7,432 bases of DNA, taken from NCBI GenBank assembly GCA_030617485.1, contig JAUWVK010000076.1, positions 1 to 7,432 of the forward strand. Reading direction: 5' to 3'. Origin of the DNA: Gammaproteobacteria bacterium. GTDB taxonomy: Bacteria > Pseudomonadota > Gammaproteobacteria > SZUA-152. Positions 1-6,080 of the stretch are shown here, one piece after another (the first letter of the stretch is position 1; every line of letters starts with the position of its first letter). The notes below the pieces were generated by a model that was given only the letters and a program-made list of their open reading frames with translations, was not told the DNA's origin and searched no databases. The position numbers and the translations under genes are program-made.

Positions 1-287
1 TCACGAATCACTGGCAGACCAGGCACTGGCCGAATTTGTACGGGTTCCTTTAGTGAATCCAGTGGTGTGATACAGGATAGGCCATTGCGACCATTGATAT
101 TCATGGCATCGGAGCCACACACACCTTCGCCGCATGAATGACGAAAGCTAAGCGTCTCGTCATCTGCTTTAATGCGTATTAAAGCATCCAGCAACATAGC
201 ACCACTATCAAACCCATCCACATTATATTCCTGCATATGCGGGTACTTGTCTGTTTCCGGGTTGTATCGATATATCTGAAATCGCAT
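1..287 (-). CDS. sdhB: Succinate dehydrogenase iron-sulfur subunit, N-terminal part (runs off left edge)
   Basis: Reading from the ATG at 287-285 gives 95 residues that begin MRFQIYRYNPETD and stay open to the window edge. Visible is the plant-type ferredoxin domain of SdhB with the [2Fe-2S] motif SCGEGVCGSDAMNINGRNGLSC; its ligands are Cys52, Cys57, Asp60 and Cys72, the same spacing as in E. coli SdhB. The C-terminal [4Fe-4S] and [3Fe-4S] domain lies outside the window. SdhB carries electrons from the FAD of SdhA to ubiquinone at the SdhCD membrane anchor, in the TCA cycle and respiratory complex II. The start is 18 bp after the sdhA stop, as the last visible gene of sdhCDAB. No strong Shine-Dalgarno sequence is seen, so expression probably depends on the upstream operon genes. 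Identification is near certain. Confidence 0.97.
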   Translation of the reverse strand, partial: MRFQIYRYNPETDKYPHMQEYNVDGFDSGAMLLDALIRIKADDETLSFRHSCGEGVCGSDAMNINGRNGLSCITPLDSLKEPVQIRPVPGLPVIR

Positions 288-305
288 AACGTTAGTAGTT
301 CTTAA

Positions 306-2066
306 TTAATAAATACGCGGCTTGGGTGGAAAACTATCAACAGATAACGGCTTGGTTCGCACAGGTTTATATTCTACCCGACCATCCTCAAAATAAAGAC
401 TGTGCTTCATCCAATGTTTATCATCTCGATCTGGATAATCAACACGAGAATGTGCTCCGCGACTTTCTTGTCTTGCCAGCGCACTCTCAACCGTCGCCAA
501 ACCCAGGATCATTAGATTCTCCAGTTCAAAGGCTTCAATACGCGCAGTATTGAAAACCTTACTGTGATCACGCAATCGTGCATTATCCAAACGCGCGATA
601 AGCTCCTTAACTTTCTTTACACCATCCGCCAAAATTTCTTCGGTGCGGAACACGCTGCAGTAATCTTCCATGACTCGCTGCAACTCCTGACGCAAAACAT
701 CGATTTTCTCGCCTTCGCCCTTTTTATCCCATCGCTCAAGTCTTGCTAATGCCGCCTTAACACTATTTTCATTCATCGGGCGGTGAGTACGGTTCTCTTT
801 AAGGTAATCAATAATATGATTACCTGCGGCGCGACCAAACACGACAAAATCCAGCAACCAAAAACCCCCCAAACGAATTGCACCATGCACAGAAACACAC
901 GCACAATCACCCACACCAAACAAACCCGGAATAGACTCCTCGGCACTTTGCTCGGTTGGCATTACGACCTGGCCATAACGATTCGTTGGTATACCACCCA
1001 TGGTGTAATGCGCCGTAGGGAACACCGGAATCGGTTCTTTAATAGGGTCAACATGAGCAAAAGTCATGGCCATATCACGAATACCCGGTAAACGTTTTTT
1101 GATCACATCAGAACCCAGGTGTTCGAGTTTTAATAAAACGTGATCAGCATCGGGACCACAACCACGACCTTCCCGTACTTCAATAGCAATCGCCCGACTC
1201 ACCACGTCTCGACTAGCAAGATCCTTGGCGTGCGGCGCATAACGTTCCATAAAACGTTCGCCGTCCTTGTTAATCAGATAACCACCCTCGCCTCGCACCC
1301 CTTCGGTAATCAACATGCCCTTACCGGCAATGCCCGTAGGATGAAACTGAAAAAATTCCATGTCCTGCACCGGAATACCGGCACGCAATGTCATCGCAAT
1401 ACCGTCGCCGGTGTTAATACGCGCATTGGTGTTGGTACGGAATAATTGTCCAACACCACCGGTCGCTATCAGCGTGGTCTTGGCCTCAATTAACAATGGT
1501 TCACCGGTTTCGATGTTAAGCACCACCGCACCGAGAATATAACCGTCATCATCTTTGACTAAATCAATGGAGAAATATTCATCAAAGAAATGGGTTTTAG
1601 AGCGAATGTTTTGTTGATACAACGTATGCAAGATGGCGTGACCGGTACGATCCGCTGCAGCGCAAGTTCGTGCAGCCTGATCACCACCGAAGTCCTGACT
1701 TTGCCCACCAAAAGCACGCTGATATATTTTGCCGTTATCCAGACGCGAAAAAGGCACTCCAGCATGCTCAAGCTCGACCACTAAATGCGAAGCGGCACGA
1801 CACATGTATTCGATGGCATCCTGATCACCCAGGTAATCACTGCCCTTCACCGTGTCATACATATGCCAGTGCCAGTTATCCGGTAACACATTCGCCAATG
1901 CGGCATTCATGCCACCTTGTGCTGCAACCGTGTGTGAACGCGTGGGAAACACCTTGGATACCACTGCCACCTTAGCTTCGGCTTGCGCCATTTGTAATGC
2001 CGCGCGCAAACCACCACCACCGGCACCAATGACCAGAGTATCGAATTTGCGTCGTTCTATATTCAT
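306..2066 (-). CDS. sdhA: Succinate dehydrogenase flavoprotein subunit
   Basis: A 586-residue protein, close to the 588 of E. coli SdhA. It oxidises succinate to fumarate and passes electrons to FAD and then SdhB. Visible are the Rossmann FAD motif ([10 protein letters not shown], about 14-23), the covalent FAD histidine in [10 protein letters not shown] (His45), His242 in FHPTGI, the active-site Arg286 in DLASRDVV, His353 in HYTMGG and Arg398. The C-terminus [15 protein letters not shown] is typical. The ATG at 2066-2064 is chosen because it overlaps the sdhD stop as ATGA and gives the family N-terminus [16 protein letters not shown]; the open frame continues upstream into sdhD, but that extension is not family sequence. 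Odd: the loop usually read as [24 protein letters not shown] appears here with Asp387, Ile397, Phe402, Trp403 and Phe407. Several of these positions contact FAD or substrate in the family. This may be consensus sequence error or real divergence. Confidence 0.97.
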   Translation of the reverse strand: [586 protein letters not shown]

Positions 2067-2455
2067 CCAGGTGTCACCAGACCGTTCGTTACAAGAGGCG
2101 TTACTACTTCCGTTACCAGGAGCAGCGTCCGCAAAGTCCACAATGCCATGCTAATAAAACTCAAACCAAAGCCTATGAGTAAGACATAACGTAAAGGAAC
2201 GGAATTGACGTAATCCATGATCACATCCCGGATGCCCACCCAGGCATGTAACAGTAAGGCGAACATGAACAGGATAAGAGCAATGTTGGATACAGGATGG
2301 GAAACCCAGGCACGCCAGACCTCATACGTTAATGGTTCACCGCCCCGTATTGCCATTAATTTAACCGCGAACACACCAAGAAATAGTGCAATATACGTCG
2401 CACTCAGACGTTGTAATAACCAGGTACGAAGACCAGCTGATGGACGCCAGCTCAT
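2063..2455 (-). CDS. sdhD: Succinate dehydrogenase membrane anchor subunit D
   Basis: A 130-residue inner-membrane protein with three predicted hydrophobic helices (about residues 15-35, 57-75 and 89-115). With SdhC it anchors SdhAB, binds heme b and forms the ubiquinone site. The signature LLHAWVGIRDVIMDYV holds His70, matching the E. coli heme ligand His71, followed by Asp81 and Tyr82, matching Asp82/Tyr83 at the quinone site. The N-terminal segment RPSAGLRTWLLQRLSA is also typical. It is somewhat longer than E. coli SdhD (115 residues), with the extra residues in a C-terminal tail ending TNGLVTPG. Its ATG overlaps the sdhC stop and its TGA overlaps the sdhA start, so the three genes look translationally coupled. 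Confidence 0.95.
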   Translation of the reverse strand: MSWRPSAGLRTWLLQRLSATYIALFLGVFAVKLMAIRGGEPLTYEVWRAWVSHPVSNIALILFMFALLLHAWVGIRDVIMDYVNSVPLRYVLLIGFGLSFISMALWTLRTLLLVTEVVTPLVTNGLVTPG

Positions 2456-2832
2456 AGCAAAAGCCCTGCTGAATACAACCCAACCACGGTCGCGCTTATA
2501 TGCACTAGCCAGGCTGTTTTTCGAGCCACACTTTTGGTCACGCCCACATCAAAATCAAGGATCAAAAACCGGATACCTGCAAACAGGTGATGTGCCAGAG
2601 CCCAGATCATAAGTACAGCGAGCAATCGTACAATCTGGCCATCCAGAATGGCGGCCGCCTGGGAAAAACCTGCCGGACTACTCAATGAAATTTGTAAAAG
2701 GTAAATCAGACCCGGTAATGCCAACACCATCAATATACCGGTAAAACGATGCAGAACAGAGACGACCGCCATAACCGGCTGGCGTATCCGCAGGAGATTG
2801 AGAAAAACAGGTCTGTCCTGGGTCAAACTCAT
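2452..2832 (-). CDS. sdhC: Succinate dehydrogenase cytochrome b556 subunit C
   Basis: A 126-residue inner-membrane protein, first gene of the operon. It begins MSLTQDRPVFLNLL, the usual SdhC N-terminal pattern, and has three hydrophobic helices (about 22-48, 67-92 and 105-126). Ser25, His28 and Arg29 in the SVLHRFTG segment match the E. coli Ser27/Arg31 quinone-site region. His82 in ALAHHLFAGIRFLILD matches the heme ligand His84. The position of E. coli His91 (GIRH) is Phe89 here. I chose the ATG at 2832-2830 over an in-frame TTG two codons upstream because an AAAGG sits six bases before this ATG, while the TTG would have no space for a ribosome site. The stop TGA overlaps the sdhD start. Confidence 0.94.
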   Translation of the reverse strand: MSLTQDRPVFLNLLRIRQPVMAVVSVLHRFTGILMVLALPGLIYLLQISLSSPAGFSQAAAILDGQIVRLLAVLMIWALAHHLFAGIRFLILDFDVGVTKSVARKTAWLVHISATVVGLYSAGLLL

Positions 2833-2838
2833 TAACAA

Positions 2839-2843
2839 CCTTT
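2839..2843 (-). promoter_or_regulatory. Ribosome binding site of sdhC
   Basis: On the minus strand AAAGG is followed by a six-base spacer and the sdhC ATG at 2832. It decides the start, because it directly abuts the alternative TTG codon at 2838-2836. Confidence 0.7.
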
Positions 2844-2940
2844 AGTTAGACTTAATTGGATTGAAATTTAGTGACTCGTCCACACCTGTATAGTTACACA
2901 CATTAAAACAAGGTGTTACTCAATAGTGACTTTATTCGCT

Positions 2941-2969
2941 ATCATTGACTGGTAGCTTAATAAGGTCAA
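2941..2969 (-). promoter_or_regulatory. Candidate sigma-70 promoter for sdhCDAB
   Basis: On the minus strand TTGACC (2969-2964, five of six consensus bases) is followed by a 17-base spacer and AATGAT (2946-2941, four of six). This would leave a leader of roughly 100 bases before sdhC. The same stretch holds TTGAC (2945-2949) and GTCAA (2965-2969), which form an inverted repeat that could bind a regulator. The 171-bp gap between sdhC and the divergent ygfZ-like gene must hold promoters for both; I see no convincing -35/-10 pair for the plus-strand gene. Found by eye, so tentative. Confidence 0.35.
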
Positions 2970-3003
2970 CGTTTTTATAGAGAATTAGAATAGAGAAAAC
3001 AGC

Positions 3004-4053
3004 ATGATAGAGAACTGGGCACAATTTTTAACCGATCAGGGTGCTGAAATAGAGCATGGCCTGGTTAAACACTTCGGCGACGAAAATGCTGAAAAAAAAG
3101 CAGCATTAGACGAGCATACTCTTTGTGACTTATCTCACTACGGCCTGATCCGTGTCTCCGGCGAAGAAGCTGAAAACTTTCTGCAAAACCAGTTTTGTAA
3201 TGATGTCCGTAATATCAGCGACGCCCAGAGTCAGCTCAATGCTTACTGCAACCCCAAGGGGCGTGTGCTGGCATTCTTCCGATTATTTCAGATAAAAGAC
3301 CAGTATTACTTACGGCTACCTCAGGAAATGCTTGCTGACACACAGAGTCGTCTGCAAATGTTCGTGATGATGAGTAAAGTAATACTTGAAGATGTCAGTG
3401 ATGAACTGATCAGGATTGGATTCTCTGGATCCGATGCAGAACAACAACTAGGCAAGGTAATTGATACTGTTCCTCCCGAAATAGATGCTGCTGCTCAAAC
3501 AAATGATATAACGGTAATACGCGTGTCCAACTCACCACCACGCTTCGAGCTCTACGGCAAAATTGAGATCATAAAAAACATGTGGGAAAAATTGGCCACA
3601 GATGCCAAACCCGTTGGCGGTGGCAGCTGGAATCTTCTGGATATCAAAGATGCTATACCCGAAGTAGTACCCGGAACTAAAGAAGCCTTCGTCCCTCAAA
3701 TGATTAACCTGGAAGGTATTAACGCACTGAGCTTTAAAAAAGGCTGTTATCCCGGCCAGGAAATTGTGGCACGCATGCATTACCTCGGTAAACTTAAACG
3801 ACATATGTTCCTGGCACATACCGATAGCGACACCGTGCCAGCGCCGGGCGACTCACTGTATGCACAAGGTTCAGAGTCCGGGCAAGGGGCAGGAAAAGTG
3901 GTTCGAGCCGAATCAACCCCCAACGGCGGAACTGACCTTGTGGCTGTAATTGAAATTGCCAGCAAAGATAAAGGCTCTTTACATCTGGGAAGTTCACAAG
4001 GTGCAATACTCGACATTCAACCACTACCGTATAAAGTTGGGGAAACGGAATAG
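3004..4053 (+). CDS. ygfZ: YgfZ/GcvT-like folate-binding protein, Fe-S cluster maintenance
   Basis: A 349-residue soluble protein (E. coli YgfZ has 326) related to the T-protein of the glycine cleavage system. The diagnostic motif KGCYPGQE is at residues 246-253, with the conserved Cys248, followed by IVARMHYLGKLKR. Earlier conserved stretches are LSHYGLIRVSGEEAENFLQNQ (about 43-63) and LNAYCNPKGRVLA (about 78-90). Family members bind tetrahydrofolate and support particular Fe-S enzymes such as MiaB; ygfZ mutants of E. coli also show reduced succinate dehydrogenase activity. Its position head-to-head with sdhCDAB fits a link to SdhB cluster integrity, though that is inference. The ATG at 3004 follows only a weak purine-rich site (TAGAGAA). 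The family assignment is firm. Confidence 0.92.
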   Translation: MIENWAQFLTDQGAEIEHGLVKHFGDENAEKKAALDEHTLCDLSHYGLIRVSGEEAENFLQNQFCNDVRNISDAQSQLNAYCNPKGRVLAFFRLFQIKDQYYLRLPQEMLADTQSRLQMFVMMSKVILEDVSDELIRIGFSGSDAEQQLGKVIDTVPPEIDAAAQTNDITVIRVSNSPPRFELYGKIEIIKNMWEKLATDAKPVGGGSWNLLDIKDAIPEVVPGTKEAFVPQMINLEGINALSFKKGCYPGQEIVARMHYLGKLKRHMFLAHTDSDTVPAPGDSLYAQGSESGQGAGKVVRAESTPNGGTDLVAVIEIASKDKGSLHLGSSQGAILDIQPLPYKVGETE

Positions 4054-4086
4054 CTACCCCCTCCACAGGCAACCTAGGGAGAGATT

Positions 4087-4398
4087 ATGTCTAATAATGC
4101 ATTTAATGAAAAATGTTATGAGCTACTGAAGCTTATTCCAGAAGGAAAAGTAACAACTTATAAAGAAATGGCTAATGCTTTAAATACTAAAGCATGGCGA
4201 GCAGTAGGAAGCGCAATGGCTAAGAATAAAACCTTGTACACCATACCTTGCCACAGAGTTGTTCGCAGTGATGGTTCTGTCGGTCAATACGCATTAGGTG
4301 CAGATAAAAAAGTGGGCATTCTAATTAAGGAAGGCGTTACAGTAACAAATGGAAAAGTGAAAAATCTTGAAAAATTCATGCACAGGTTTTCCTCATAG
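4087..4398 (+). CDS. Short MGMT-family protein with intact PCHR motif
   Basis: A 103-residue protein made of only the C-terminal domain of O6-alkylguanine-DNA alkyltransferase. Visible are Tyr25 in TTYKEMA, the base-flipping Arg38 in WRAVGSAM, Asn47, the acceptor cysteine Cys55 in IPCHRVV, the loop SVGQYALG and Glu82 in IKEGV. Full alkyltransferases have an extra N-terminal domain. Alkyltransferase-like (ATL) proteins have this short size but usually replace Cys with Trp or another residue. Because Cys55 and its partners are kept, it could still accept alkyl groups, or it could flag damaged bases for excision repair. A good ribosome site, AGGGAGAG (4076-4083), lies three bases before the ATG. 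The gene is 33 bp after the ygfZ-like gene on the same strand and is visibly richer in A and T, which may mean a different history. Confidence 0.85.
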   Translation: MSNNAFNEKCYELLKLIPEGKVTTYKEMANALNTKAWRAVGSAMAKNKTLYTIPCHRVVRSDGSVGQYALGADKKVGILIKEGVTVTNGKVKNLEKFMHRFSS

Positions 4399-4447
4399 AA
4401 AGCAATCTGCCCCTTTCACAAGGAACATGATCTTTCCTGTCGGCCTA

Positions 4448-4476
4448 TTGAGAATAAAAAATATCCCAACGTTAAT
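4448..4476 (+). promoter_or_regulatory. Candidate promoter upstream of the GlcG/HbpS-like gene
   Basis: TTGAGA (4448-4453, five of six consensus bases) is followed by a 17-base A-rich spacer and GTTAAT (4471-4476, four of six). It lies in the 109-bp gap after the MGMT-like gene, the largest gap in this gene series. It could start a separate transcript for the next three genes. Judged by eye only. Confidence 0.3.
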
Positions 4477-4507
4477 AACACCAAATGTAAATATTGGAGA
4501 ATAAGTT

Positions 4508-5020
4508 ATGAAGGCGTCACCTAAAGGTATGATTGCTTCAACACTGGTTACAACAATTGCTTCAATGTTGATTTTAACATCACAGGTGGTGTATTCAGAG
4601 GAACCAACCCCTACGGTACAACTCCGCACACTGGCACCACATATTGCGCATCAAATGGTTTTTGCTGCTGTAGAGGACTGCACCAAACGCGGATACAAAG
4701 TTTCAGCTGCGGTCGTGGATCGTAATGGTAACCTTGCCGCTTTTTTACGCAATCCGTTATCTGGTCCGCATACAATTAAGGTCAGTCAACGAAAAGCGTT
4801 TACATCCTCAACACTCCAGGCCGCAACATCTCAGGTAAAAGACAGACCCGACCTTAATTTCGCACCAGATATTCTTTTAATTGTAGGCGGCCTTCCCATC
4901 GACTTTGGTGGTAATTTTTATGGTGGCGTAGCAGTTGCAGGAGCAGATGTTGAATCTGACGAAAAATGTGCCAGGGCTGGCATCGAAGCTGTTGCGGACA
5001 TTATGGAATTCGCCGATTAA
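4508..5020 (+). CDS. Exported GlcG/HbpS-like (DUF336) protein
   Basis: A 170-residue protein with an N-terminal signal peptide: Lys residues near the start, a hydrophobic core at about 8-29, and a likely cleavage near VYS-EE (about 30/31). The mature part has the GlcG/HbpS fold pattern: KVSAAVVDRNGNLAAFLRNP (about 64-83), SQRKAFTSST (about 93-102), GGLPIDFGGNFYGGVAVAGA (about 127-146) and a closing DEKCARAGIEAV. Streptomyces HbpS from this family binds heme outside the cell and takes part in oxidative-stress sensing; GlcG lies near glycolate genes in E. coli but its role is unclear. Here the protein is probably periplasmic and might bind heme or another small ligand; this is inference. GGAGA (4496-4500) seven bases upstream supports the start. 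It is followed 52 bp later by a cupin gene. Confidence 0.82.
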   Translation: MKASPKGMIASTLVTTIASMLILTSQVVYSEEPTPTVQLRTLAPHIAHQMVFAAVEDCTKRGYKVSAAVVDRNGNLAAFLRNPLSGPHTIKVSQRKAFTSSTLQAATSQVKDRPDLNFAPDILLIVGGLPIDFGGNFYGGVAVAGADVESDEKCARAGIEAVADIMEFAD

Positions 5021-5072
5021 ATAACAACCAATTACCTAACCCTCATACCCAGAAATAACCAGAGATACGCAT

Positions 5073-5474
5073 ATGGACAAAAACACAACAAAAGAAGTAA
5101 CCGCTGACACAAGTGCAATATGGGAAAATCACGTATCCGTTCCAGATACACCAAATGGCTTTACTGTTAGAACAACCTACCCAACCAACCCGGATGGTGC
5201 CGATGTAATGCTGGAACGCTGGGAAGCGGGATCAGAAGAGCCACCCCACTCCCATCCGGGCGATGACATGACAATTGTTGTTGAAGGAAAGATGTCAATC
5301 CAGTTCTACACTCAATCTGACAATGACCTGGTTGCTGATGGCGAACCGCTTATTCTCAGTGCAGGTGATACCGGCTACATCAAAGCAGGCCGAATACACG
5401 ATGCTAAATACATAGACGAATGCAAACTCGTTTACGTACACGATAAAGCTTTTGGTTTTACCGCTGAAGGCTAA
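5073..5474 (+). CDS. Single-domain cupin protein
   Basis: A 133-residue protein without signal peptide, so cytoplasmic. The conserved beta-barrel cupin is at about 44-125. Cupin motif 1 appears as GSEEPPHSHPGDDMTIVVEG, giving metal-ligand candidates His59 and His61. The usual glutamate position has Asp64/Asp65. Motif 2 is GDTGYIKAGRIHDAKY, with His109 as the third histidine and Lys104 where proline is usual. The set could bind a metal ion, but the reaction cannot be told from sequence: small cupins include dioxygenases, isomerases and binding proteins. The ribosome site before the ATG is weak (CAGAGA). It lies between a GlcG/HbpS-like gene and a barrel-like gene, 52 bp and 41 bp away, on the same strand. 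Confidence 0.8.
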   Translation: MDKNTTKEVTADTSAIWENHVSVPDTPNGFTVRTTYPTNPDGADVMLERWEAGSEEPPHSHPGDDMTIVVEGKMSIQFYTQSDNDLVADGEPLILSAGDTGYIKAGRIHDAKYIDECKLVYVHDKAFGFTAEG

Positions 5475-5515
5475 CAGCACCTATTTCATTAAAGAGTAAG
5501 AAACAAGGAGAAACC

Positions 5516-5929
5516 ATGTTCCATCCGATAAGTATCCCTTTTGGTTGCGTGATGTTATTCAATGTTGTTGACCTGAAGGATGGCGTCACCGTAAGCGATG
5601 TTGAGTTAGTGCTTGGTGAAATGTGTAATGTCGTCAAAGAAAATTACGGTGATGATAAAGGTGGCTTTATTGGTGGCCAGGTTTATAAAAATGCTGGCTT
5701 TGTATCTAAAGAAGGAACTTTGGATGCTGATGAAAGTGATAATAAGAAAATCAACCAGAATATGGGGGATTTAGTAATCGTCACCTACTGGAACTCATTT
5801 GACCAACACGAAAAATCGCACGCGGACGAACTTTTTAAGCAACATTTCTCCAAACTTGGTGATTTTTGTGATGCTACTTATGAGGTAGGTTATGAAATGC
5901 TCTGGCAGGGTGTTCCGGAAGATAAGTAA
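5516..5929 (+). CDS. Small protein resembling the dimeric alpha/beta-barrel (ABM-type) family
   Basis: A 137-residue cytoplasmic protein. The segment DLVIVTYWNSFDQHEKSHAD (about 86-105), followed by a FKQHFSKL helix and a strand ending YEVGYEMLWQG, recalls the ferredoxin-like fold of antibiotic-biosynthesis-monooxygenase (ABM) and similar dimeric barrel proteins, where a Trp-x-Ser/Asn strand leads into a helix with His. An earlier strand, GCVMLFNVVDLKDG, fits the first beta strand. I assign it by pattern, not by a diagnostic motif, so function is open: heme handling, quinol oxidation and simple ligand binding are all known in this fold. A strong AAGGAG site (5505-5510) five bases before the ATG fixes the start. 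It is the last gene of the series before the repeat region. Confidence 0.6.
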   Translation: MFHPISIPFGCVMLFNVVDLKDGVTVSDVELVLGEMCNVVKENYGDDKGGFIGGQVYKNAGFVSKEGTLDADESDNKKINQNMGDLVIVTYWNSFDQHEKSHADELFKQHFSKLGDFCDATYEVGYEMLWQGVPEDK

Positions 5930-5957
5930 ATTTTGAGTAGAACGAATTATTTGTGTA

Positions 5958-5973
5958 ATTATTAAACAATAAT
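5958..5973. repeat. AT-rich inverted repeat after the ABM-like gene
   Basis: ATTATT and AATAAT flank a four-base AAAC loop. The hairpin is weak because it is all A and T. It is the first of several dyads packed between 5958 and 6055. Confidence 0.5.
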
Positions 5974-5974
5974 G

Positions 5975-5998
5975 CCTCTAATGAAGAACATTAAGAGG
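5975..5998 (+). terminator. Candidate hairpin terminator after the ABM-like gene
   Basis: CCTCT-AATG, a five-base loop AAGAA, then CATT-A-AGAGG form a nine-pair stem with one bulged A, 45 bp after the stop codon. Only a short ATTT follows, so if it terminates it would be a weak or Rho-assisted site. It is placed to end the upstream gene series. Confidence 0.35.
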
Positions 5999-6003
5999 TC
6001 ATT

Positions 6004-6055
6004 TGGCTGTATATTACAATATTGGTGCCAGCTGTATATTGCGATATACGAGCCA
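6004..6055. other. Long imperfect hairpin just before the cassette junction
   Basis: TGGCT+GTATATT+A+CAATAT on the left pairs with ATATTG+C+GATATAC+G+AGCCA on the right. Positions 6004-6022 pair with 6036-6055 around a 13-base loop, with one mismatch (A6016/C6042), one T-G wobble and one extra unpaired G (6050). A bulged single base on one arm is a hallmark of folded attC sites. However, the right arm ends 15 bases before the GTTATGG junction and no clear R''/L'' boxes are seen on the left. It may be a degenerate recombination site, a regulator-binding dyad or a transcript hairpin. Confidence 0.55.
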
Positions 6056-6080
6056 GCCGTATAATCAACTGTTATGGGCT
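6006..6080 (+). repeat. 25-bp imperfect tandem repeats (two clear copies, a third partial)
   Basis: Unit 1 (6006-6030) and unit 2 (6031-6055) share GCTGTATATT at the start and GCCA at the end, with scattered changes between. Unit 3 (6056-6080) matches only at its start (GCCGTATA). Units 1 and 2 each hold a dyad: ATATT-AC-AATAT (6011-6022) and GTATAT-TGCG-ATATAC (6034-6049), with centres exactly 25 bp apart. The repeat runs into the TATAAT box and the cassette junction. Confidence 0.7.
6039..6065 (+). promoter_or_regulatory. Candidate promoter for the kinase cassette
   Basis: TATAAT (6060-6065) is a perfect -10 match. A TTGCGA (6039-6044) lies 15 bases upstream, a short spacer with four of six -35 bases. 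The -35 falls inside the GTATAT-TGCG-ATATAC dyad, so a protein bound there could block or recruit polymerase. Transcription would begin near the cassette junction and read into the kinase gene. Confidence 0.4.

Noticed and set aside
2067..2141. A 25-residue N-terminal extension of SdhA
   Set aside because: The frame is open upstream, but it lies within sdhD and does not resemble SdhA. The ATGA overlap at 2063-2066 gives the family N-terminus.
326..2154. Several plus-strand open frames of 60-102 codons opposite sdhA
   Set aside because: They lie antisense to a confidently identified sdhA, have compositions expected from reverse-strand coding sequence, and show no recognisable motifs or good ribosome sites.
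2217..2612. A 131-codon plus-strand open frame
   Set aside because: It is antisense across sdhD and sdhC, both of which have clear heme and quinone residues.
3532..4072. Minus-strand open frames opposite the ygfZ-like gene
   Set aside because: The plus-strand protein carries the diagnostic KGCYPGQE motif; the antisense frames show nothing recognisable.
4420..4440. Hairpin AGGAA/TTCCT as a terminator after the MGMT-like gene
   Set aside because: The stem is only five pairs and no T-run follows, so it is no better than chance.
4393..4629. A 78-codon minus-strand open frame over the GlcG-like gene start
   Set aside because: It overlaps a well-supported signal peptide and ribosome site on the other strand and has no recognisable features.
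5474..5516. Cassette boundaries between the GlcG-like, cupin and ABM-like genes
   Set aside because: No GTTRRRY core or attC-like hairpin was found in these gaps, so these genes look like an ordinary chromosomal gene series.
6006..6080. CRISPR array
   Set aside because: There are only two clear imperfect copies, directly abutting with no spacers, and no cas genes.
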